Assembly: GCA_016271365.2 (NCBI GenBank)
Contig: CM057456.1
Location: 1,392,229,501-1,392,293,500, forward strand
Length of the DNA: 64,000 bases
Source of the DNA: Neoceratodus forsteri
Taxonomy: Eukaryota; Chordata; Ceratodontiformes; Ceratodontidae
Direction: 5' to 3'
Shown here: positions 55,646 to 64,000 of the stretch, in pieces
Layout of the letters: the number at the start of each line of letters is the position of its first letter
How positions within the stretch are numbered: the stretch's first letter is position 1
The notes under the pieces: generated by a model
The model's input: only the letters and a program-made list of their open reading frames with translations
What the model was told of the DNA's origin: nothing
Databases searched by the model: none
Program-made: the position numbers and the translations under genes

Positions 55646-56560
55646 TTGAAATCTAGTGCCTTCCTAAAACAGAGTGGAGATTTAGTCAATAGCCCGACAA
55701 GAAAAATGAGTCAACTGGTGAATCCGAGGGCTAGAAGTGCGAAAAAGAACACAGCTAGAGGCAGATCAAGACCGGAACTCAGCCCGAGCATTTCCCGGTC
55801 CAGGGCCTCGGAGTCGGCAGCTGGCTCTGGCGGGGAAGAAGAGGAAGAGACCACCTCGAGGGGAAGCTTTTTGGATGGCATTGCTATGGCGCGTATATTC
55901 AAGATGCTACAAAGGATCGATATGAATGTAAAGGACATTAAGCAAGATTTAAAGCATTTGGAGAGGAGAACGGAGGATCTTAAATCAGTCCTGGAGGGAC
56001 TCCGAGAGGACTCAATCAGACTCACGAGGGCTGTTTCCTACTTAGCCAGGAGGGAGAGAGAACTTACAGAATCTAGGGGCCGAAGGAAAACAGTTCGTAT
56101 CTTTGGCTTTCCTGAAGGGGCTGAGCAAGATAATCCAATGGAATTCGTCAAGACCTGGCTGAGACATGAACTAGATATCCCGGATTCAGACACCTTGTTG
56201 CTCGAGAGGGCACACCGGGCCTTAGGCCCTAAACCGAAAGGAGATCCCCGCCCCCGCTCAATCCTGGTTAAATTTACTCGCTACCCAGTGAAAGAAATGG
56301 TGTTATGGAAGGCCTGAGAAGAAAGATTTGAACCTAGATGGGAAACGTGTATTTCTTGATCATGACCTCCCTCCTTCAACTATGATAAAGAGGAAACGGG
56401 TCTTAGCGGTCATCAAACAATTAAAGGAACAGCAGATTTTAAAGCCTTCCTGCGGTACCCGGCGAAATTACTGGTGCAGTGGCCCACGGGTAGCAAGCTA
56501 TACGACTCCCTCCTGCAAGCTAGCAAACCGTTGCAGAAGGCAGGAATCACTCTTCCGGAT
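55646..56560 (+). pseudogene. L1 ORF1 (RNA-binding chaperone), two frameshifts
   Basis: The frame from ATG 55646 (another possible start is at 55706, MSQLVNPRARSAKKN) runs to a stop at 56315. It has a basic Ser/Arg-rich N-terminus, a coiled coil at about residues 87-140 (IFKMLQRIDMNVKDIKQDLK and on), and the RRM-like start RRKTVRIFGFPEG near residue 149. The C-terminal domain continues in other frames: FLDHDLPPSTMIKRKRVLAV (56328 on) and YPAKLLVQWPTGSKLYDSLL (56456 on). In L1, ORF1 protein trimers coat the element RNA. Two frameshifts break it, near 56310 and 56440. Confidence 0.85.
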
Positions 56561-57857
56561 CTACAACCAGATCTTTCAGAACAAACGCTGCTGCAGTTGC
56601 AGTGGTCTGCGGTGAAGAAGGGATCGACGAGAGGTGGATCTGGCAGAGGGTCAAGCCCCGATCAGCAGCTGTGCGAGGACTTGGTGTATCTCAATAAAGG
56701 ACTGTTATCGAACCAACAAAAGGGAAGCCTGCATTGAGGGATCTGGCGGCAGGCCTGTGCTGATTTTTGCCGTTCCTCCCGGACACCATTGGGGATAGCT
56801 GTTAATTATCTATTCCTGGTGGGTAGGGAAGCTGGGGACGGCAATGGAAAGGGCAAATGACATGAGGAGAGTCAGAAGGGAGACATGGCGGACTTAAGAA
56901 CAATTCCCCGGAACTTAAACTCAGTTGAAGCGACGTCAGACCTCATGGGGAATAAGTCGTGACTAGTCTGAAAATCCTTAAAAGTCTTGCATAATGGAAT
57001 AGCATTGGGGGGAAGGGGGGGTCGTGTAGGGGAGGGCCTTTGTGTCCCACTCCTCACCCAAAGCTTCCAAAAAAAAAAGGCGGATTATTATTACTCACCC
57101 TTCTCTCCTACGGAGTAAATAAGGGGTACTTAAAGGGCTGTGTGGGTAAAACCTGCTGGGAGTGGGAGGTTAATCGGGGCCCACCAGAAGGCTTTGGGAA
57201 AGGGCTCTAGTTGAAGGAATTGGATGGGAAAATGTACGTCTCTAAACTCTGCTTCTTTTTCAGAATCTAAACATAACTAGCAATAGCACTGGACTTGGTT
57301 ATCGAGGGAAATTGGGTTGGTGTTGGCTTTTCCTTTTGAAGCCCGCGCCCACCCAACACGCAAGATTCGCACTCGAACTGGATGTCCTCACAGGGGAAAG
57401 GTTGCCCATTGGAGGCCACCCAGTCCTTTTGGTTCTTGTTTTTGGATGGAGTGACCCTCGGAGGGGGTTATTACCTTCCCAGTGATATTCCACCCCAGGA
57501 GACCACCTTTCCGGTCACTTCCTTTGGAAGTGCGGGGGTGTGGAGCTTAACTGAAGCTCATGCTCCTGGACAGAGGGAGCTTCTCTCCGATTGAGGCCCT
57601 TTTTGGCCTATGTGTAAATAGTTGGATGAAAGTTTTGTTCGTTGTAGTTAAACAATTGTTGGGTTGTTATACGGGGAGGGAGGGTGATATAAAAGGGCAA
57701 AGGGAAATGGTGGTGATGCTACAACAGGGAAGGAGGAGCAAACGGGTGGGTATCTGTGCGCCATCCTCCAGAGGGAAGAGGTGAGAAAGGGGTACACCCG
57801 AGGGAAATCTTTAAAGAAAGGTCTGCCTTCCCCAGAAAAATTCAACCCTAACTCACG
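56561..57857 (+). other. Long inter-ORF region of the L1
   Basis: About 1.3 kb between the end of ORF1 and the ATG of ORF2, much longer than the few dozen bases seen in mammalian L1. It contains G-rich stretches and short open frames (57382-57594, 57560-57784) without recognisable domains. It could be spacer that belongs to this L1 family, or an additional insertion. Confidence 0.5.
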
Positions 57858-60800
57858 ATGGGAACCCTGAAACTAATTTCTTTCAATGTGAAGGGTCTAG
57901 GATCCCCAGTGAAGCGGCACAACATTCTAAGAGATTTAGCGAGAGTCCAATGTGATATAGGTCTCCTACAGGAGACACACCTCTCCGCATGGGAACATAA
58001 AAAATTACGCCGCCTATGGGTGGGAGAGGTATTTGCCTAATCCCACAAGAAAGCGAAGAAGGCAGGGGTGGCAATCCTGGTGTGGAGGGGCCTAGGCTTC
58101 ACCCAGTTGGATTTTCTATCAGATGAAGAGGGTAGATGGGGGATTCTGTCAGGTAAGGTTGGGGATAGGGTAATACATATTGTAAAAGTCTATGCGCCTA
58201 CCCCAGCTAATCTAGAATTTTTTAGACAGGTTTTTGGGGTGATTACTTCACTCCCGGAGGGACAGATTATTATAGGAGGAGACTGGAATTGTTTAGAAGA
58301 TGTAAACAAGGATAGGTCTTCGGGGAAGGGGGGATGAGATAATGGGAGGGGCCCGAAGGTCTTCTCGCATCTATGTGTCGAGGCAGGGTTGGTGGATACA
58401 TGGAGGGATAGTTATCTGTCCAGTAGGGACTTTACCTTCTACTCAAACTTGCAGGACTCCTATTCCCGGATAGACAGGTTCTACACTCAGAAGGGATGGT
58501 TAAATTCTATAGTAGATCAGCAAATCTACCCGATATGCTTATCGGATCATGCCAAAATCAGTCTCACGGTGAATCTGGGACCCCAACATAAGCAATCTTT
58601 GTGGCGCCTAAATGCGGGGCTACTGGGAGATAAAAAGTTTGTTGCCAAGGTGAAAAAAGTGATAGAAAACTATATTAGGGAGAACTCAGACTCTGTAACA
58701 AAGGTGAGGTTACTATGGGATGGTTTAAAAGCAGTAGTAAGGGGGGAAATCATCTCATATGCAGTTCAACAGAAGAAGGTAAGGCAACAGAAACAGGAGG
58801 GGCTGGAGCAGAAAGTTAAAGAATTAGAAGATATTCACAAAAAAGCAGGACGAGCTAAGACACTGACTGAGCCGAAATTAGCTAGAGCTCAATTGCACCA
58901 GCTTCTCTCGGTAAAGACTGAAAATGCTCTCAGGTTCACAGCCCAAAAGTACTATATGGGGGGAAACAGAGCCGGAAGGTTATTGGCGTTTAGGTTACGA
59001 AAGCAGGAGGCAGATAGGCACGTTTCTGGAATTGCTGCCCCTGGAGGGCTAGGAAAGCTGGTCACGAAGCCTGTTCAAATAGCTGAATGCTTTCAAAGAT
59101 TTTATGAGGACTTATACAAGTCTGAAGCCCACACTAACCAGACAGAGATGATTGAGATAGTTCTCTCTAAGATAAAACTACCTAGCCTTTCGAGTGCTCT
59201 TCAGAAAGAGTTGGATCGGCCTTTTGCCCAGTCAGAACTTGTGGAGGTAATTAAAAAACTAAAACATAATAAAGCCCCAGGCCCAGACGGATACATTGCC
59301 GAATATTACCAAAAATTTAAAGAGGAACTGTCCCCATTGTTGCTTCAAGTATGTAATACAGCCCACCTGCCCTCCGAGGCCCCAGACACCTGGGCTCAAG
59401 CTTAGATTTTGGTAATCCCCAAACAAGACAAAGATACCACTCTGTGTGGGAGTTATCACCCAATTTCATTGTTAAATGTAGACGTCAAGATCTTGGCGAA
59501 AATGATAGCTAATAGGCTTCAGGGGGTGGTAACCCAGTTGGTCCATCCGGACCAAACGGGTTTTATGCCAGGGAGACACCTCCATGATAATGTTAGGAGA
59601 TTACTCACTGTTATGGCCCACTCCCGAATGCAAGGGAAGGGAGATACCCCGTTGATCACCCTCGACGCCGAGAAGGCATTTGATCGCCTTGAGTGGAGGT
59701 ACCTAGGAGAGGTCCTTCGGAAACTGGGATTCAGTCCAAAATTTCAGGCTTGGGTGAATGCTCTATACAATAACCCCACGGCTAGGGTCAGGATAAATGG
59801 AGTAATGTCCCAACCATTCCAAATCAGAAGAGGTACAAGACAATGCTGCCCTCTTTTGCCCCTACTATTTGCCCTTAGTATGGAACCGTTGGCTGAGGCA
59901 TTTCAGTCCCATAGAGGTGTCTTGGGTATCGAAGTAGTCGGAGTGGATAACCGTATATCCCTTTATGCCGACGACACCCTATTATATTTAAAGAACCCGG
60001 ACTCCTCGTTACCAGCGACCTTGAACCTCCTTAAGGAATTCAGGGCCATCTCAGGATTCAGAATCAATGAATCCAAATCTGAAATAATAGCACTGGGAAC
60101 AGAAGTTTCAGGACAAGTGAAAACTCTCACAAATTTAAAGTGGTGTACTAGCAGCTTCAGATACCAGGGAATACAAATCCCGAGGAATCTGAGCAAGTTA
60201 TTCCAAATTAATTATATGGCACTTTTAAATAATGTGCGAAAGGACTGCGATAGATGGGCGGCTCTACCTCTCTCAATTACGGGAAGGGTGGAATCAGTTA
60301 GAATGAACATTCTCCCAAGGCTGCTCTTCCTATTTGAGGCTCTCCCTCTGACCCCTCCCCCGCCAAGAAAGTTCTGGCAGGAGTCCCAAAAGGTGGTAAG
60401 TAGATTTATCTGGGCTGGGAAGGAGCCTAGACTTAGTTGGGTTCTCCTGAAGCTACCTAAAGGGCAGGGGGGGGCTAGGGGTCCCAGATTTAAAATGGTA
60501 CCACAGAGCAGCCCAATTACAACATTTAGGGGCATATATCTCTACCAAGGAGATGCAAAGTTGGGTTAAAATGGATGTGCAGTTGCTAAGGCCATTCACT
60601 GTCACTTCAATCTTATTTAATAGGATTACCCCTAGGACAATACAGGAATTGAGGAACCCAGGTCTTAAGACCCTGGTGGCTTTATGGGCACAAACCATAA
60701 GGGACCTGAAAATACAGCTGTGGGTATTAAGGCAAGGGAAAATTTTGGAGAGTGCAGACTTCCTGCCTGGGAGAGAGAACCCACTCTTCAAACGCTGGCA

Positions 60801-61709
60801 AGGGTTAGGACTTGAGAGGTTTTCACAGCTTTTAAGGGGGGAGACAGTAAAAAGTTTCGCTCAATTGCAGCAGGAATTTGGCATTCCCTCCTCAGATTTC
60901 TATGGTTATTTGCAGATCAAACATTATATCCAAGTTGTAGAGAAAGGCGTAGTGGAGCTGAAGACAACCTGGCCCACTCCACTCCTAGAGTTGCTCCGAG
61001 AACTCTTTAGCTGGTCGGCCCCCCAAAATCACTTAATTTCCAAACTATATGCAGCAGAGGTACCGAATGGTCTGGAACCTAGACTGCGAATACAAGCAGA
61101 GTGGGAGAAGGATTTGGGGCTAGAAGAGGAGGTTCCGAAATGGGAGGTGATATGGAGGATGGTGCACAGAACCACAGCCTCACCCTCTTGGAGGGAATTC
61201 AGATGGCAAATGCTGACGAGATTTTTCAGAACACCAGTGGTAGTTAAGCACTTTTCCCAGGCTCTTTCAGATACTTGCTGGAGGGGCTGTGGACAAGTGG
61301 GCACGTACAAACATATTTTCTGGAGTTGCCCTAAAGTTAAAAGTTTTTGGAGCCAGATGGCTCGGAGTTTGGGGCAAATCTTCCAGATAGATATTCCAGA
61401 GCAGGCCCGGTATCTCTTACTGGGGGAACCTCCTCCTGGCCTGAAGGGTCCAAAAGCCCAATACTTGTTCCCAATACTCTTGGCAGCCACCAAAAGCAAT
61501 TATGCAGGTTATGGCGAATGAAGTCCTCTCCAAGGGAAGAGCAATGGCTGGAGAGCTGTAATCAGATTAAGACATTGGAGAGGCTTACTGCCAACCTAAA
61601 CCTAAGGCTTGAACAATTTAAGTCTCGCTGGTTTCCCTTTTTTGAATTCTGGGGAGTAAGAGAGGGGGTTGACACTATAGAAGTCCTGGCCAGAGAAGCT
61701 CTGGATTGA
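57858..61709 (+). pseudogene. L1 ORF2: endonuclease, reverse transcriptase, C-terminal zinc domain
   Basis: About 1284 codons, the normal L1 ORF2 size. The endonuclease has MGTLKLISFNVKGLGSP, LLQETHLS, GGDWN and LSDHAKI (catalytic Asn, Glu, Asp and His positions). The RT has KAPGPDGY (59272), DAEKAFDRLEW (59662) and SLYADDTLLYL (59955 on), with the catalytic YADD box. The C-terminal cysteine-rich piece is CWRGCGQVGTYKHIFWSC (61275-61330). It makes a nick and copies the RNA at the target. In-frame stops occur at 58038, 58335 and 59403. The frame shifts at a run of eight G at 60467-60474 and back near 61494. Otherwise the sequence is intact. Confidence 0.9.
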
Positions 61710-62258
61710 GAGCTGGGGGGATCTTAGGTATGCTGCCTCACTGCCAGGGAGGCCATGGAATGGGATAGTGGGGCAGGGATATGGTTTCTCAGGATCAGTA
61801 TGCTCACCACCTAAGGCGGGGGGGAGGGGGGTAAGATACGAGTAGGTTTTTATCACTGGTTGACTGTTTTCCTCCCCCCTTTTTTTCTTTCTCTCTTTCT
61901 TCTCTTCTCCTTCTCCTCCTTTTGTTTCATCTCTTTTCTCTGGGTCCATATATTAAGGACCAAAGGAACAATGGTGGCGGTGTTAAGTTATAATACAGAC
62001 AGAAGGGTAAATTTGGTGAAAAAACAGCTTAGACTCCTTTGTTAGTTGTATGGAGCAGTAGGATGATATTCAAGGTTAATGTCACAAATGAGTTTAAGAC
62101 TCCTATGCGGTAAATGAAGTTTGTGAAGGAGTGATCTCTGTCTGAATGATTGTGCTGCTTTTCTTTTTCCTTTGTTAATCTGCTCTTTTTATTCTGTAAC
62201 TTGTTTGGTTTTCACTGTAAAAATGGAATGACAATAAAAATTACAATTTGGAAAAAAA

Positions 62259-62932
62259 GAAAATGCAATATATGTTTGCTGTATGCTTGTCTATTTTAGG
62301 GTGTCACATTTAATGGAAACAGAAAAAGATATGATGAGTTCCAGGGGTTGGCAGGAGAAGGGAGAAGAGGAGCACACCCTCGGTCTCCCATTCCCCTTGC
62401 AAAGCCCAGTGGAAACCTCATGGACGTATTAAAACTGTCTTTTGAGATGAAACAAAATGGAAACATAAAACTCCCTTAACCAAGAAAAGAGGAGATGAGT
62501 CTAGGCTAGAAAAGATAACATGTATGACCATATATGTCTTTACTGTTTGATGGGGAACTCCTGGGAATAAGAGGTTTATACTGGTGTTAGTAAAAAGGGG
62601 TGGATCACCTGATGGCGATGTCATACATGAAAGGTATAAAAACCCACCATTTGGAGTAACAAAGATAGGGGAATCAGTTGAATACAGACTACCAAGTGAG
62701 CAGGACCTCAGAAGTGTGTGCACTGTTCTGTTTGCAAAGGCTGAAGCGAAGTCTCAGGAATTTTTGAAATTAGAACGTTTGCTGGATACTGGACATTAAA
62801 TAACCTTTCGCGTTCTGTATGTTTATTATTTTAATTTTTTTTATTTTCTAATTTGTATAAAATAATGCATGTTTGCATTTTTATGCATCTGACTTCTGGT
62901 TTGTTGTGTCTGTTGTATCCCACACCTTCACA
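62259..62932 (+). repeat. Gypsy 3' LTR, part 3
   Basis: From GAAAATGCAATATATG, through TTGCTGTATGCTTGTCTATT and TATAAA at 62635, to ACACCTTCACA at 62932. It follows the 5' LTR from about 49574 to 50275 and lacks some short stretches present there. Its first 14 bases are the right copy of the L1 target duplication. Confidence 0.87.
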
Positions 62933-64000
62933 GGGAGTATACGGAAAGAACAAAGGGACAGTAGGAAAAATGAGAGCAATGGGGCTGCAGTAAAATTCTT
63001 ATACTGTATGCAGTAACAACAATTTGCCCCACACGGTCTGCCCACCTCCAACAGTCCTTCAAACCCCAGGTGGGTGCACCTGTCTTAAATCCTCCCAAAG
63101 GCCATGGGTGAGAGCTCTCCCTTTAGTTGCAGAGGGTACTTCACTGGGGATGCTGTCGCTGGTAGCAGGGTAGGAACTTGGTGCTTTAACTGTTGTAGGC
63201 AAATACACTTTGCGCCAAACAGGTGCTGAACAATTAAACTGTAGGCTGTTCTAAAGGGGCCCCTGTTTGTAATCCACACACAAATGGGTGGCTTCCACAG
63301 GTCTTCTGCCTGGGCCTGTCAGAGTGGCAGAGTCCCACCCAGGGCATCTCTCATAATCCCTGGCACAATCACAATTTTCCCAGCTGTGAGGCTGAAACTG
63401 TGATGGTTATTCATGGTTTTGTAGCTTCACAGATATCTCTGGTGTCTGATGATGGCACAGGCAAGGTAGCTGGGTGTGCTTCTGGCTGGAAAGCAGGCTT
63501 CCTTGGGGGTCACCTGTCATTTCTCTAGCTGATCTTCTGGTGCTGCAGGTGCAGAGGGTCCAAGGACCCTGAAGCAGGCAGTAGCCTTCTTGGTTGTTCG
63601 AGCTTCAGAAGAGCTTGTCCCCCAGACTGGGAAGGTCACTGGTGGGGCAGGAAAACCCTAGCTCAAATCCTCACCTTCAGACAGTTGCAAGGATCCCAGA
63701 CTTCTTTAGTCTGCAGTGCCTGCCAAACAGTGCTCACCAGGTCACCGCTTCTTTCTCTCTCTGTCATACTGGTAAGAGTGGCTAAGTCCAGCTTGTTTAC
63801 TTCAGTTCTCTTTTATATTTACTGAATTCTATGCTCTGTCAGTCTAAAAATCCTAAGGCTGGCTGCACTCTAGAATGCCAACCCAGCCCTGCAGAGCATG
63901 CAGGCAGAGTCTGTAGTGTTGCAAACAGACGATTGGACCAAATTCCTTGACTGGAGATCTGTGACCTCCGACCATTTTCTAGCAGTCTGTTCTGGAGTCA
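62933..64000. other. Unassigned, possibly the edge of an antisense LTR
   Basis: No coding sequence recognised. TAAATATAAAAGAGAACTG on the minus strand near 63820 looks like a TATA box, and the general texture (long, moderately GC-rich, no long frame) is that of an LTR running beyond the window. The evidence is weak. Confidence 0.3.

Larger units (their letters stand above)
55581..62258 (+). mobile_element. Full-length L1 LINE (6.7 kb)
   Basis: A complete L1: 5' leader, ORF1, a long gap, ORF2 and a 3' untranslated region with a polypyrimidine stretch (61862-61925), ending AATAAAAATTACAATTTGG and a short A run. It is flanked by a 14-bp target duplication. It is the youngest layer of the gypsy composite by sequence condition, since ORF2 has only three stops and two frameshifts over 3.85 kb. 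The sequence type is the vertebrate L1/Tx1 group; I cannot assign the subfamily. Confidence 0.9.
49466..62932 (+). mobile_element. Ty3/gypsy element with 3' LTR split by L2-d and a full-length L1
   Basis: A 5' LTR (49466-50275), a tRNA-Leu-type primer site, a shortened internal region (50276-51225) and a 3' LTR in three pieces: 51226-51267, 55498-55580 and 62259-62932. The three pieces together reproduce the 5' LTR in order, from TGTGACAGGGTG to CACCTTCACA. The first gap holds L2-d, the second the L1. The original element was at most about 2.6 kb because most of gag-pol is deleted. No clear target duplication was found at its ends (GACAG on the left, GGGAG on the right). Confidence 0.88.

Overview
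This window is vertebrate genomic DNA. It holds three short exons of an axonemal dynein heavy chain gene on the + strand, and almost everything else is intron filled with retrotransposons. The exons are 14599-14803, 44303-44468 and 45677-45779. They have clean splice sites and matching phases, and together they encode the core of AAA3, the third ATPase module of the motor ring: Walker A, Walker B and the following sensor region. The closest group is DNAH9/DNAH11/DNAH17; DNAH11 is my best but unproven guess. The intron between the first two exons is 29.5 kb, and no upstream or downstream exon is visible, so this is a gene with very large introns.

The repeat mix is CR1 LINEs with an (ATAGAAAC)-type 3' end, L2 LINEs, an L1, a DIRS tyrosine-recombinase element, a Ty3/gypsy element, solo LTRs, tRNA-type SINEs and fold-back elements. 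DIRS together with abundant CR1 and L2 argues against mammals and birds. An amphibian with a large genome (perhaps a caecilian) fits best; turtle, tuatara, lungfish and other fish are alternatives. The organism is inference only.

Layout: 0.8-9.1 kb, an antisense L2 carrying two inserted CR1s, one of which carries a GC-rich DNA element; 9.9-13.6 kb, a 3.6-kb fold-back repeat with CTGCTGCACCC-type arms; 13.6-14.2 kb, a solo LTR; 14.6 kb, exon A; 16.6-21.2 kb, an L1-like ORF1 relic, a SINE and two antisense CR1 pieces; 21.4 kb, a 50-bp tandem repeat; 21.9-28.6 kb, a sense CR1 split by an L2; 28.6-33.5 kb, mostly unassigned, with one CR1 tail; 33.7-43.85 kb, a DIRS element split by a SINE, three CR1s, an L2 tail and a small fold-back; 44.3-45.8 kb, exons B and C around a short intron; 45.8-47.9 kb, an LTR with a 4-bp target duplication; 49.5-62.9 kb, a Ty3/gypsy element whose 3' LTR is split twice, by an L2 and by a full-length L1; 62.9-64 kb, unassigned.

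The main biological content is therefore (1) a ciliary motor gene and (2) a readable record of nested insertions. L2 carries CR1 in one place and CR1 carries L2 in another, so the two families were active over overlapping times. All transposon reading frames are broken by stops or frameshifts. The least decayed is the L1 at 55581-62258, whose ORF2 has three in-frame stops and two frameshifts. I did not find a coherent new gene system. The most unusual objects are the long fold-back repeat and the multi-layer DIRS and gypsy composites.
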